Source of the DNA: Actinernus sp. WN-2022
Lineage: Eukaryota > Cnidaria > Anthozoa > Actiniaria > Actinernidae
Direction of reading: 5' to 3'
Length of the DNA: 64,000 bases
Assembly: GCA_030867875.1 (NCBI GenBank)
Contig: JAOWCC010001634.1
Span: 101,845,321 to 101,909,320, forward strand
Below, in pieces: positions 12,890 to 24,519 of this stretch. The position numbers and the translations under genes were made by a program. The notes under the pieces were generated by a model. It saw nothing but the letters and a program-made list of their open reading frames with translations. It searched no databases and was not told where the DNA came from. Position 1 is the first letter of the stretch. Each line of letters starts with the position of its first letter.

Positions 12890-13015
12890 CTGATAAAACA
12901 CGTGCTGCGAGTTTATTAAACGGCTTCAAAAACTTATAATGAAGGTTTTTGAAGCCGTTTAATTTGCGCCCTCGAGTTTTAAACCTGATAAAACACTGCT
13001 GCTCGTTTATTAAAC
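12890..13015. repeat. Imperfect inverted repeat related to 11040-11150
   Basis: Contains GATAAAACACGTGCTGCGAG, GCCGTTTAATTTGCGCCCTCGAG and GATAAAACACTGCTGCTCG, with AACGGCTTCAAAAAC against GTTTTTGAAGCCGTT as an inner stem. Non-coding. Confidence 0.55.
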
Positions 13016-13038
13016 AGTACATAAAATAATCTTGTAAA

Positions 13039-14316
13039 TTATACGTTGCTCTTAACTGGGAGCCAGTGTAACTGTATTAAAATAGGGGTGATGTGATCAT
13101 ACTTGTGAGCTCCTAATATCAAGCGTGCCGCTGAATTAAGAACACGCTGTAACTTTCTAATCTGATCCTGTGGAAGTCCATACAACAGTGCATTGGCATT
13201 ATCAAGCAGCATGAACAAGCGTTTCAGTTGTCTGAAACGACAGATATTTTCTAGCACGAGTAATGGTTCTAAGGTGATAAAATGCTGACTTACAAATGTT
13301 GTTAATATGTATAGGCATAGTAATAAATTTATCTAGTGTGACACCAATATTTCGAGCATGAGGCACTGGAGTGATTATATCTGAGCCTACAGTCAGTGAG
13401 GAGAAAAAAAGTTTAGGCCGAAATTTAGAACTCAGAATCAGAAGTTCCGTCTTATCCGTATTAAGCTTCAACTTGTTCACTGCCATCCAGTCAATAATGT
13501 CTACTAAACAGAGTTCCACACAAGACTTGACTTACTCAAGGTCATCCTGGTCCTTATTGTTAAAATAAGCATAAATCTGAGTATCATCAGCATATATAGA
13601 TGAAATCTCATGTCATGTGATCGTAAAATGTCTCCCATCGGTGACGTGTATATCAGATATGATATAGGCCCCAGTACCGACCCGTGCGAAACGCCCCATA
13701 CTATGTCATGACTGTCTGAGATAGCTCTATTGACATGCACAGCCTGGGTGCGACCAGACAGATAAGACCTGAACCAGCTCAATGCATCACCCTTAATCCC
13801 AAATTTAGAAGACATTCTACTAAGCAAGATAGTGTGATCTACCGTGTCAAATGCCGCTGATAGATCTAATAGCAGCAATAGGACACTAGAGTTCTCATCT
13901 ATTTCACGAAGTATGTCGTTCTGTACATGAATCAGTGCTGTCTCACAACTATATATGAAATTGCTTATAGGCAGATCAGTTGGAACAGTTCATCGAAAAT
14001 TTGGAAAGTCCTCATAATCCAAAGTAGACTTCTTGAGAGTTGGGTGCAAAGCAGCTTTCTTGAGAGTTGATGGAACACAACTACTTGCCAAAGATGAATT
14101 AACGATATCAGCAATAACAGGCAGAATCACATCTAGTTGAACAGAGAGTATCTTCGCTGGAACAGGGTTGAGTCCATAAGACTTTAACTTGGTATTTCTC
14201 AAAATATCAGACAGGTCCTCGACAGTAGTCGGAGTAAATGTATCCAAACAGCAGGATAACTCCGGGTTGTCCAACTGAGGAAACACCGAGGCAACATATG
14301 ATGATGGAGTATTCAA
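13039..14316 (-). pseudogene. LINE reverse transcriptase (CR1/L2-like), multiply frameshifted
   Basis: Reading right to left on the minus strand: a fragment with KLKSYGLNPVPAKIL (RT fingers), then LLLLDLSAAFDTVDHTILL with the first catalytic Asp, SWFRSYLSGRTQAVHVN, GVSHGSVLGP, then the catalytic YADD triplet reachable only in a shifted frame near 13590, then NKLKLNTDKTELLILSSKFRP and RVLNSAARLILG. At least three frame changes between these blocks make it dead. The order and motifs are those of the RT domain of CR1/L2/Rex-type non-LTR elements. No endonuclease is seen upstream, so the copy is 5'-truncated. Confidence 0.85.
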
Positions 14317-14559
14317 ATTTTGCCTGATTTTGGAGACAATTGTCAGTCAAATTGGTCCGCCAAAGAAAGCGTAAAGCGTATTAAGTAATAATAGAACGGT
14401 GCAAGGATGCCAGTTTGTACGGTTTGAGAATAATTATATTTGACCAATATTTCGGCTGGCACGGCCAACCTTCATCCACACGTAAACAATGGAGCTCCAT
14501 TTTCACAAATCTCCACTTTGATCTGGTAGCGTTTTCAAAAAGATGACTCGGTCTTCGAT

Positions 14560-14690
14560 CTCAAGAGATTCAAGTAACAAAGACTTGGCCGCCATGTTGG
14601 ATGAACAAGCAAGAGAAGCTAACGAGGAAAACTTTGTTAAAGGAACCAAGATGGCGGCGATGACGTAACATGCACCCCAGTAGTAGGTTT
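14560..14690. repeat. Dispersed repeat, copy 1
   Basis: About 130 bp from TCTCAAGAGATTCAAGTAAC through GATGGCGGCGATGACGTAAC, repeated at about 19450-19580 with scattered substitutions. Non-coding dispersed repeat of unknown class. Confidence 0.75.
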
Positions 14691-14803
14691 TGCAAGGTCA
14701 GCCTCGAACTGAGCAGTTTCAGAACGAGTTTAGATGAGCAAAAACAAAGGTTTTATCCTCCTGGGACTCAACATGGCGGCCATGTGAGAAGATGTAACTA
14801 TTG

Positions 14804-15217
14804 GCCGGTAACAAAACGAGCAGGGGACTGGAACCGAGTTTCTCAGAATTACTCTAATTCTAAAATTAAGTTCATCACATGATAGAGCATGTTGAAATTA
14901 GCATGTGTGCCAAGTTTGACGTGATTCGAGTGAATCTCGTCTGAATTATAAGCAATTGAAATTTCTTTGTCCCTCCAACTTTTTACAATGAATGTATGGT
15001 TTGGAGGGACAACGTTAAAAAATAAGAGAGTTTGTATGGGAAAATTGACACATTTGATGCCTTCTAGCATCGTCAATATTGAGCCAAAGTTCACGAAACT
15101 TTCCAGACTAGCTAAGTTTGATCTGTTCTTTTGGAAAATAATGCTCACTTTGACTAGTTATTAATTGAATTAGTTTTACTGACTCGGTTCCAGTCCCCCG
15201 CTCGTTTTGTTACCGGC
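14804..15217. mobile_element. MITE-like element
   Basis: Terminal inverted repeats about 40 bp long, GCCGGTAACAAAACGAGC followed by GGGACTGGAACCGAGT, in opposite orientation at the two ends. A second inner inverted pair (TTTGTCCCTCCAAC and its complement) lies near 14970-15005. No complete gene inside; the open frames are chance. Confidence 0.85.
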
Positions 15218-15755
15218 TAATTGAAGTATGTCGTATATCTAATATAACGGCGCCGGCGAACTCCATCACGTTTACATTATTCTCACATAAGTATGCGCCT
15301 ATATAGTTAAGTAAGGGTTGGAGGGTGCACGAGGCCTTAATTAAGCCATTTGTTTTTTTTCTCTCCTGTAGCCTACACTTTATTTTTTTATTGAGAATCC
15401 ATCGCCAATAATTTCGGTCTTCGCGCTCGCTGCACGTAAACGGTTTTTCACATAAATGACTCTAAAAATGTCCTCAGACCGGGCTCTTTGGAGACCGGTT
15501 ACCGGATAAGTTTAGAAGCGGTACGAGATTCGTACGTTTAGGCCTTGTGTATCTACACGGATCTACATGTACTCTATATGTACAAGTTTGAGACCTGTAA
15601 AAAAACAGGTCTAGTTCTGTACCTGTGCAGGTATCGAATTAGCCGGGTACCAGTGTAAACCTAACTGTTCCGGGATTGTTTTGTTACCGTTTTCAATTCG
15701 TACCATGTAACCGTAGCTTTGGCCCGTTTCAGACAGTGAACTTGTCATACGTCGA
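15218..15755. other. No recognisable gene
   Basis: Mixed sequence without a supported coding frame, RNA gene or repeat that I can define. Confidence 0.4.
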
Positions 15756-15757
15756 AT

Positions 15758-16030
15758 CCAATGCTAATAAGCTAATCTATTGTTATGCTAATGACCTAAT
15801 CTATTGTTATGCTAATAAGCAAATCTAGCGTTAAGCAAATAAGCTAATCTATTGGTATGCTAACGAGCTAATATATTGTTATGCTAATGAACTAATTTAT
15901 TGTCATGCTAATACCCGAAGATAGCGTTACGCAAATGAGTTAATATATTGTTATGTCAATGAGCTAATCTATCGTTATGATAATTAATGAGCTACTCTAT
16001 TGTTATGGCTAATGAGCTACTCTATTGTTT
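15758..16030. repeat. Minisatellite, 24-bp unit
   Basis: About eleven degenerate tandem copies of a unit resembling GCTAATGAGCTAATCTATTGTTAT, with increasing divergence towards the middle. It lies directly before a MITE. Confidence 0.85.
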
Positions 16031-16112
16031 TGGCTCATTAGCATTGAATTCAGCGCATGAAAAGTTCGCCCTCTGAAACGGGCCTTAGTGATAAGGCCGG
16101 GTTTCTTCTTAA

Positions 16113-16276
16113 TAGGCCATTTTGACGATGTTGCGCGCGCATTGAGAACAATATACATGCAATCAAGAAAACAAAAAATCGTCATGCAACATTGAGTTTT
16201 GGCGGGCCACATTCCGTTTTTTGGCGGGCCACATGCTTTTGTTTTCAATGCGTGCGCAACATCGTCAAAATGGCCT
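16113..16276. mobile_element. MITE with TA target duplication
   Basis: Ends read TAGGCCATTTTGACGATGTTGCGC and its complement. TA at both borders fits a Tc1/mariner- or PIF-like origin. The centre includes two copies of GGCGGGCCACAT. No intact coding region. Confidence 0.85.
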
Positions 16277-16279
16277 ATA

Positions 16280-17190
16280 TAGTCAAAATAATCGTACTTC
16301 TATTACTTCTAGAAAGACAGTACTGAGAATTCGATGGTAGTTGCCCATTTATGTCGGTTCATAACGAGGCTTTTGAATGATTTTTTGACAAGTTAATGTC
16401 TTCCTTTTGTAATTGAATTTTTGTCGAAATTTCAATGGCAGGGATTCGCGCGCTAATGCTCCACTACTTTGGCATTGATCCAAATGTGCGATGAACTCGA
16501 CCTAAGGAATTCATTTGTATTAGCTACAATATATTTTGATGTTTTAAAATAATTTTCGAATGTCAAAATGTCTTAAGTTCATACACTACTAATTATAAGT
16601 AATTTTTAAGCCCTTTAGGGAAAAGTAATCAGTAATGTCTTTGCTTGTTGATGGAGCTATACGAAATTAACAAAAGCCTATCTATCTATCAACTTCATTA
16701 CCAGCCACACTGTTAACCCGTATAATAACACAAAGACATACTTCCAGTCGTATTAACTACTAACCGACGAAGAGTTTGATATGCTTTAATATAAACCACA
16801 CTCGCACATCATATTTCAAAACTCTGTTTTCTGAGTTGGGACGTCCATTTCTTTGATTAAAGTGCCAGTGTTCCAATTAAATGTTTTCTAACGATCGAGA
16901 TTTTCCCGCCCTCTCAGATTGATTTGACTTAGACAAATTATGAGCAAGAAGAGTTATCGTGTGCTACCAACATCGCGATTGAATCAACTAAATAGGTGCT
17001 ATACGTCGGTTCAAAAAATTGTCATAAAATAATTGTCATGATAAAATATTGAATTCAATTTTTCTTTGTCAAAAGAATATCTTGAGACAAAATAAATTGA
17101 AACAAACATTAATTCCTCTGTTTGAATAATAAACATACACCTCTAAATATAGGCAAACGTATATGATTGTATAGGTAAGTATAAAAATAA
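16280..17190. other. No recognisable gene
   Basis: AT-rich region with many stops in all frames. Nothing identifiable beyond simple A/T runs. Confidence 0.4.
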
Positions 17191-17214
17191 GTGACTTGCG
17201 AACTCCTCGCTAGT

Positions 17215-17950
17215 CTATTTAATTGTCAGACGTTTCGGCCTTCGGCCTTGTATTATGATATTATATATATATTTCGTTACCTTCCGTTGGCAATGAATTC
17301 CAAAGCAAGTCGCGACCGAGATCCGTTGGCAATGAATTCCAAAGCAAGTCGCGACCGAGATAGCAGCTGTTAGTGCCAAGCCAATTAAAAGACTAACAGT
17401 AGCATGGAATTTCCCATCCATCTGAAAATACACCAGTCTGTATACAGATACAGGAACATGCCCTAAGTTGATGCTCCAGATATTGATATAAGAACTGCCA
17501 AACGTAATAGCAATGCTGGAAAGCCCAACCAGAAGTATGGCAACTGAAGTTTTTATTTTTTATTTCAACGATTTGTAGTAAACAGGAAATGTTATCGCTA
17601 CGAATCGATCCGCTATCATCAGCATCATAGAAAAAAATATTCAAGTACAGGAAAAGCTTGTTGAAACAGGACGTCAGCCAAGATGTCAACCCTCCTCCAA
17701 CTGCTTGGGACATATTATAAGCTATGTAAATCGGAATGTTGATGAGAGAATTAAGCAAGTCAACCAGCGATAAATTTGCTATGAGAAAATTTGATGTTAT
17801 TCGTAGTTTCTTGAAGCGAATAAGCAACATACCAATAGAGCCATTCCCAATGATGGAGCTTGATAATAAAAGAACCAATAATGTCACTTGGACAACTCGT
17901 ACGAGTTGTTTGTTTGAAAAGCTTGTAAGGTGTACAGCATTATCCCTCAT
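17215..17950 (-). pseudogene. Rhodopsin-like G-protein-coupled receptor, broken
   Basis: From Met at 17950 the minus strand encodes TM1 with the hallmark GNG (SSIIGNGSIGMLLIRFKKLR) and TM2 with the usual LANLSLVDLL-type motif (LIANLSLVDLLNSLINIP). After about 17640 the frame is lost, but another frame continues into an MIADRF segment, the class A DRY-equivalent after TM3. TM4-TM5-like hydrophobic stretches (HATVSLLIGLALTAAISVA) run to about 17300. TM6-TM7 are not seen. It is probably a frameshifted, 3'-truncated member of a cnidarian class A receptor expansion; a sequencing error in a real exon is the alternative. Confidence 0.7.
17286..17361. repeat. Tandem duplication of a 36-bp unit
   Basis: CCGTTGGCAATGAATTCCAA...GCGACCGAGAT occurs twice in a row at the 3' end of the receptor remnant, so the C-terminal residues (ISVATCFGIHCQR) are repeated. 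This looks like a recent slippage event. Confidence 0.9.
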
Positions 17951-17959
17951 GTCGATACA

Positions 17960-19085
17960 GTTCCAGCGTTGTATTCCTTTGTGCGTTAGTTAAAACCTCC
18001 GGCTTTCACAGAAAAACACATGTCAAATACTAATATCAGGAAAAAGGAGATACGTGCGAAGAGTTTAGTTACTATAGCAACCGTAAAAATAATGGAGCAG
18101 CAAACTATTGACGAACTGAACTGATTGATTGATAAATCTTATACTTTAGATGTTCGAGAAAAACAATGTATCTAATTATTTTTGCCATTAATTTGTAATT
18201 CTTACAGCAAGTTTTCCATGCAAGTTTTCCATTCCTTTATGCGTGCAGGAAAATTCGAGAGAAGAGGAGGAATTAAGGAGACAACGAAAACGCTTTCTAT
18301 AAACTTGCCGCCGTAAACACGTAGCGAAACCGGTTTACTAAAACAGGTTTTTTCAAAAAGATATTTACTGCGCATAAGCAATGGTGGCAAGATGTCGCTG
18401 GAATTTGTCCTTTCTCCACTTTTTCCTGCCTCGAGAGACTCCATCAGTAAGAAATTCCAATTTGTGCGACTGTAATGGTCGCCACAGAAACGATTAGTAC
18501 CTATGACTTTCCATATTTACAATCCAGACTTAATATAAAACGCGTCAGATGCTCATGCCAAGCTAAGAGTCCTTCATTCCTTACATAATAGGGCCATGTA
18601 TAGGAGAGCAAGTTACCCGCTTCTTATCTAAGCGGCGACTCAAAAAATTGCTATTTAGACGAGGGCTTCATTAAGCCGCGGCTTGAGTAAGTTGCGAACT
18701 TCAGTTTTTGAACTTGCTCTCGTATAAATGGCCCCTAATGGTTCTTGTAATAGCTGTCTGGTTCTCACGTATTCTGAAGCTGGGAACTCGTATAGAGTCG
18801 AACCCGCGAGATCGCCAACGTTATCAAAACTACGCGCATACGGTTAAACGCCTGAATTTCTGTTCCGGGCATGAACAAAAATATTTTCAGTGATTTTCAT
18901 ATAAACTGATGACCCTAGCACACCTGTGGGATGACTAATAAACTGTGCGCAAATCTAGTCTTCAAGGAAACTATTGCATATCCTTTAAATCAAGCATTAA
19001 GGGAGGGGACTTTGATTCTTTGTAGCCAATTGACCGATTTATCTTGTACATTTGTTGTCCCAATTCAGGTCAGACACCTGACTTT
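17960..19085. other. No recognisable gene
   Basis: Contains short open frames on both strands (one of 80 codons at 18202-18444 minus) without a motif I can name. A cryptic or lineage-specific exon cannot be excluded. Confidence 0.35.
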
Positions 19086-19092
19086 TCGGCCA

Positions 19093-19232
19093 TCCCTTCA
19101 TGTAGGACGACACGAATTGCTACCAAATTGTATTCTATTGTATTGTATTGTGTTGCGTTCTATTGTTGTATTGAATTGTATTGTATTGTATTGTATTTTT
19201 GGTAAAAATTCGTGTCGTCCTACATAAAGGGA
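19093..19232. mobile_element. MITE with internal (TATTG)n microsatellite
   Basis: TCCCTTCATGTAGGACGACACG at the left end is inverted at the right end (CGTGTCGTCCTACATAAAGGGA). The centre is an expanded TATTG pentanucleotide array at about 19130-19197. A related single end appears near 24842 (CCCTTCATGTAGGCAGACATG). Confidence 0.85.
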
Positions 19233-19449
19233 TTGCCGACTTTTCCCTTCAGTAATGCTTCTTGTTTTTCTGTATCGAAAGAGGAAATGTACAAATTCCT
19301 CTAATTGGAAAACAAACTACTCATGTCTGAATCCTCTGGAGAGCTGTCACATGATCTGAATTAAGACAACAAATGTACGAGCTAAATCCATACATGCGCA
19401 GAACCATGACATACCTCCTTTAAATTAATTGTAATTGGTAATGTGCAAT

Positions 19450-19580
19450 CAATCTCAAGAGATTCAAATAACAAAGACGTGGCCGTCATGTTGGATGAAC
19501 TATCAAGAGAAGCTAACGAGGAATCATTTGTTAAAGGGAACGAAGATGGCGGTGATGACGTAACGTGCACCCCAGCAATA
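19450..19580. repeat. Dispersed repeat, copy 2
   Basis: Counterpart of 14560-14690, sharing TCTCAAGAGATTCAAATAAC, GAAGCTAACGAGGAA and GATGACGTAACGTGCACCCC. Confidence 0.75.
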
Positions 19581-19599
19581 CCGGCGTAGAATCCAAGAA

Positions 19600-20314
19600 T
19601 AGTTCCCGGATATACTATCCATCCCAAAGGGCCTTTTGGGTGGTGTTATACACAGGGGTGGGGGGAGGGGATAAGTACTATGGGATGGGATTAATCCCGG
19701 TGTATACGGTGTCGACAATCCCGATAATCTAGATAATGATTCTATCGAATATGTCCAAATTAAATTCTGCAAAATGTTACTTGGAGTGGGTAAATATTCT
19801 AGCAATAATGCCTGAATGGGAGCAGACTCAAAATACAGAAGTATAAAACAAAACTCACTGATTCCCGAAGGGACAGTCATTATGTGATTTGTATAGACAA
19901 GCTTTACTATCTGATACGACCGAGGTATGTCGTCTTCTCTTCGGGAAGCTGCTTTTCAACTGCCAGCGTCGCTACGACATTTTTAGGATCGTTTTGTGTC
20001 TTTCTTGCATCCTTCTTTAATAGCTACTAATTTCTCTCTCTTGCGCTTCATAAAGATGTAAATTGTTTCTTTGGAGCTGGTTCCATTTTGAATGCTTTCT
20101 TTCGGCGAAAAATGGTCAGCTTTTGATAAAGATCTAGACGTTTTAGTAAACAAATATTTCCCGCCTTTAGCTAGCCAGTAGCGCGCGCGACACATCACAC
20201 CATCTTCTGTCACGATGTGATCACGTGGCGGGCAACATTGGATTTCGATGACTGCCACATGACCCTGAATCAGCCAATGGATGCGTGCGTTTTGTATGGA
20301 GAACTTATGGCTAT
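19600..20314. other. No firmly recognised gene
   Basis: A 123-codon minus-strand frame (19983-20354) includes HVAVIEIQCCPPRDHIVTEDG, which I cannot assign. Its upstream part overlaps the following MITE, so it is not a clean gene. Possibly part of a dispersed repeat. Confidence 0.3.
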
Positions 20315-20535
20315 GGGTGCGTTCGATTGACCGTTTTCCGGAATAAGAATACACAGAATTATCACTACAAATCGCTTGTGTTGGGATTTTTTAGTCACTG
20401 GAACACTAAATGTATCCTGAATATAACATTTCAGCAAACGTTAGTAGCTTATAGTGCAAAATGTGCCGGGACCAGTGATTTCCAGAGATTATTCCATCTA
20501 TTATTATTCCGGAATACGGTCAATCGAACGCGCCC
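20315..20535. mobile_element. MITE-like element
   Basis: GGGTGCGTTCGATTGACCGTTTTCCGGAATA at the left is inverted at the right as TATTCCGGAATACGGTCAATCGAACGCGCCC (listed here only to show pairing of the ends). TAT flanks both sides. The right half of a related copy lies at 24440-24513. Confidence 0.8.
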
Positions 20536-20539
20536 TATG

Positions 20540-20940
20540 TAACAAGATTTGGATTCTCATAAATTATGGCTCCCTTTAATCAAACAAAGAATATTTGATA
20601 ATGAATACAGACATGGACAAGTGAAATTCATAACAATGAACGCAAACGTAACAAACTGCGAACATTCCGACTATTTAAAACAAGCTATAATTATCTATTA
20701 AAAACTGTCACTGTCCTGAAACACAGAACAGCCATGACCTAATTGAGAATCAGCAACCACAGTCTAGAAATTGAAAGAGGAAGGCATGCGAGACCTTACC
20801 AAAAACCTGAAGAACGAATTTGTTCACAGTGTGGAACCGAGGTTGAAGACGAAATTCACTTTCTGGTCAGATGTAGAAATGACGATCTATTAGAACTGAA
20901 CTTTTCTCATCAATTAGCTCAATTCTCAATAAGAATTTAA
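20540..20940 (+). pseudogene. LINE 3' end with zinc-binding RT tail
   Basis: Broken frame ending RISNHSLEIERGRHA...ERICSQCGTEVEDEIHFLVRC. The CxxC...H...C arrangement is the zf-RVT-like C-terminal motif of many LINE ORF2 proteins. Upstream, in frame but after a stop, FRLFKTSYNYLLKT matches the usual linker. It is a 5'-truncated dead copy of a different LINE lineage from the one at 13-14 kb. Confidence 0.75.
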
Positions 20941-20944
20941 CTCA

Positions 20945-22465
20945 CATAAATGAGAACGTGAAATTTCGTCTCATTATCGACCCACCCCAATCCCTCCAAG
21001 TATTAAGTGCCAAGTCTATTTACGAATGCTTTGAAAAAAGGCGTCGATGCGCGCGTTCTTCAACTTTTTAGATGTCAATAATTATTCCATTTTATCCACT
21101 AGTTACCCCTTTACTCGGTGCTTCGCAGCTCGTTGATCGCCGCTTCGCGGCTCTTCTCTCTCTAGAAAACCTCTGGAACCTATTTGTCACAATTATATCT
21201 TGAGGCTGTGTCAATGTCTATCCCGGTTTCTTGGAACCCGTCCCTCCCCCCCTCCCCCAAATAGGGATGAGTGATATATTAGAGATAAATTTCAAGCGTG
21301 TTTGTCAACATCGAAGTAATTTCCCGAGCCGCTTCTTCGTTAAGCGGCGTTTGAAATTACACGTGAAATTACAAATTACGCATGAAATTTCAAGTTAAAA
21401 TTAGGGAGTAATTTGTCCTCTATGGTATTAATGGGGAAATCTCGCGCAAATTCAAAGAGAAGAGGTAATAACGAAGATTTTGCGAAGGTAAACACTAATA
21501 CTCTGTGAATGCTTTTCTGGTGTTTCCCTGCATGCTAACAGAGTTATTTTCCTTTCCAAGAGGAAAATATAGCAATATTTTACATTTAAAATAAAGTTTT
21601 TGAGCAGCTTGAAATACTCATGGTTCGAACCAACTGTGCCGAACCGAGTGAATGGCAGGTATACTAAGCTATTTCATGCAATATGTACCGTAATTTATCG
21701 CAAGCTGCGAACAGCTTTTCTGCTTGTTTGTGTGACGTTAGATATGATTTATCAATAAAGTACTTCATAAACAACCAGATCTTCTAATCGCGGTTCATTT
21801 CAATCCCCCAAGAGAGACGTCTGAGATTCGAGCCAGAAAATTCCATAATGATGACGTAATATCTACCCAGATCCAGGTAGTGATTCTGATTGGTTGAATC
21901 GCTCACATTATGAATACAAAAATAACGTTATTCTCAATGCGTCATAGACTCATCGTCTTGGTAGTACAAAGCTCTTCAGCTGGTCAAAGATTTGCCTTTT
22001 GAAGTTAATTTAAGCTTAATATCGTCAATCTCCAAAACTTACTTATGTAAGAGGTGTCTTCGAATCTGAAAAATCTGAGCAAAAGTGAGATGCAACTAGG
22101 GGTTGAAGCCCGTAGAACGATCAAGAAGAGAAGGCTGTTATTTCCCGGCTCTGCTATCAGAGCCTGAAAACAGCCGCGCCTCAGCTTCAATATATGTCTG
22201 ACTTCAGAAGTAGATTTCAAATAAGAAGAACAAGTGGTAGTGCTAGTTGATTGTACGGGTGACAAACCAACGCCAGCGAGTTGGAACTGCGTGCCGGTAT
22301 TTTCAACGGTGTACTTGGAGTCTGATAATTTATTGCATCGCCCTTTGGGTAGTCTTGTCCGGTTACCAAATCTGCGTTTAGATTCTCCGAAGCCAAAATT
22401 TCACTCAATCTATTTCTGCTGCAAAATGCAAAATGGCGGACGAAGGCTAGAACGTGTTTGCCTGA
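20945..22465. other. No recognisable gene
   Basis: Contains short open frames on both strands at 22005-22408 without known motifs. The 5' limit of the retrotransposon that follows lies near 22470. Confidence 0.4.
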
Positions 22466-22469
22466 GAGC

Positions 22470-24220
22470 GCATCAGATTGAAGTTCGGAGATTCTTGGGA
22501 CGTATTAATTGTTGTGCTCGTTTCATACCTGAACTCGCTACTACTGCGGAGCCTCTAACAAGGGTAACACGACAAAATGTGTCTTTTGTGTGGGGTCAAG
22601 AGCAGAAGACAGCATTTGAGCAGCTTAAGCAGAAACTTGCTAATGCAGAGACATTAGCATATCATGATTCAAGTGCTCCTACACAGGTTATTGCAGATGC
22701 CAGTCCTGTTGGACTTGGGGCAGTACTCGTACAAATGCAGAATGGAGTGCAGCGTGTTGTTGCATATGCAAGCAGAAGTCTATCTGACACAGAATGTCGA
22801 TATTCTCAGACTGAGAAAGAGGCACTAGGCTTAGTCTGGGCTTGCGAACGATTTCATGTTTATGTGTATGGAGTCAAGTTTGAGCTTGTTACGGATCACA
22901 AGCCACTGGAAGTTATCTACTCGAGCAAGTCTCACCCATCTGACCGGATTAAGAGATGGTTTCGAGGCTTCAGCCTTATGATTTTACAGTGATACATATG
23001 CCGGGTCGACAGAATATTGCGGACACACTCTCACGTCTAGTCAAGAGCAAGCCTCACAACGGATGGAACGTTGCGGAAGAGTATGTTCGGTATGTCGATG
23101 TCGAGTTTTAAGCCTTACACATGAAGGACTCGGCCGGACACCAGGGCGTAGTTAGCAAAGCAACGCCTACGCACTAGGGTCTGGTGGCCTGGCCTGGACA
23201 GAGAAGCAGAGAGGAAGTGTAGATCGTGCCATGGATGTCAGTTCGTTAGCAAACCGTCGGATCCAGAACCAGTGAAAGGACGGAAATTCCGGAACAGCCT
23301 TGGCAAGACCTGGCTGCAGATTTACTAGGACCACTCCCTACAGGGGAGTATTTACTTGTTGTTGTGGACTATTTCAGTCGCTTCATGGAAGTACTCATCA
23401 CAAAGTCTGTTGTATCTAGTAAGATTATACAACACCTAGAGGAAATCTTTGCAGTACATGGAATCCCCATGTCACTCAAAACTGACAATGGCCCACAGTT
23501 CATTTCAGCAGAATTTGAGTCATACCTAGAGGAGAATGACATTGTGCATAGGACCTCAACACCCCTATGGCCACAAGCGAATGTAGAACGACAAAACCGC
23601 AGTCTACTGAAGGCTATTAAAATAGCACAAGCAGAAAGAAAAGACTGGCGCAAAGAACTGCATAAGTTCCTGCTTGCTTATAGAAGCACAACACACACTA
23701 AAACTGGTGTGAGCCCAGCAAAGTTGCTATTTGGCAGGGAAATTCGTTCGAAACTGCCAGATATTAGAGGAGTACATGTAAGCGTACATCCCAAGGAGTG
23801 TGAGATGAGAGATAAGGACAGAGAGATGAAACAAAAAGGAAAGGACTATTGTGATAAGCATAATAGAGCACAAGAGAGTAAACTAGAGCTGGGGATAGAG
23901 TCTTATTGAAACAACAAAAGACAAATAAACTCTCTACAACATTAAAGGATGTGCCATACAAAGTTGTTGAGAAGCAAGGAAGTCAAGTTACTGTTCAGTC
24001 ACCTGAGGGAGTGAAATACAAACGCAATGTTACTCATTTAAAGAAATACTTCAGCCAGGACTCAACTGAAGCAGAACAGGAAGGTGACACAAAGGATACT
24101 TCTCTTGCAGGAGATGGCAAAGAAAGTGCTCCAAATGAAGTGGTGGATCAACCAATCAGACCTCAGCGAGAGTATCGAGTTCCAGTTTACTTGAGAGACT
24201 ATCATTTGGATAAGCCATGA
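22470..24220 (+). pseudogene. Ty3/gypsy retrotransposon pol fragment (RT end, RNase H, integrase)
   Basis: Homology starts abruptly at IEVRRFLGRINCCARFIPEL (end of RT). It runs through RNase H with its acidic residues (IADASPVGLGAVL, QTEKEALGLVWACERF, LVTDHKPLEVIY). Stops and frameshifts occupy about 22990-23340, where HMPGRQNIADTLSRL and DLLGPLPTGEYLLVVVDYFSR are still legible. The integrase core then continues (LKTDNGPQFISAEF, NVERQNRSLLKAI, RSTTHTKTGVSPAKLLFGR), and a final frame shift near 23905 leads to the C-terminal domain (VTVQSPEGVKYKRNVTHLKKYF). LTRs, gag, protease and most of RT are missing. Dead, 5'-truncated copy. Confidence 0.9.
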
Positions 24221-24439
24221 ACTGATATATGCCTCGATGTGTTTGTCCCAGTAATAGACAGGAAAGGAGTTTTTGTTTATTTTTAAGTGCTGAACATTTG
24301 AACACTTTGAAGTTAGCTATTATTTAACTAATTTGTTAGTTGCTATGGTAATATATAGATTAGTTTGTAGCTGAGACATTAAGACACTTGAGCCATGTTA
24401 AGTCTGGGGTAAAGGGAGATTGTAGTGCAAAAATTAAAT

Positions 24440-24513
24440 ATGCCCGAACCAGTGATTTCCAGAGACTATTCCATCTATTCCTATCCCGGAATACGGTCAA
24501 TCGAACGCACCAT
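24440..24513. mobile_element. Half copy of the 20315-20535 MITE
   Basis: Matches the right half of that element (CCAGTGATTTCCAGAGACTATTCC to GGTCAATCGAACGCACC). Confidence 0.75.
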
Positions 24514-24519
24514 AAGGTC

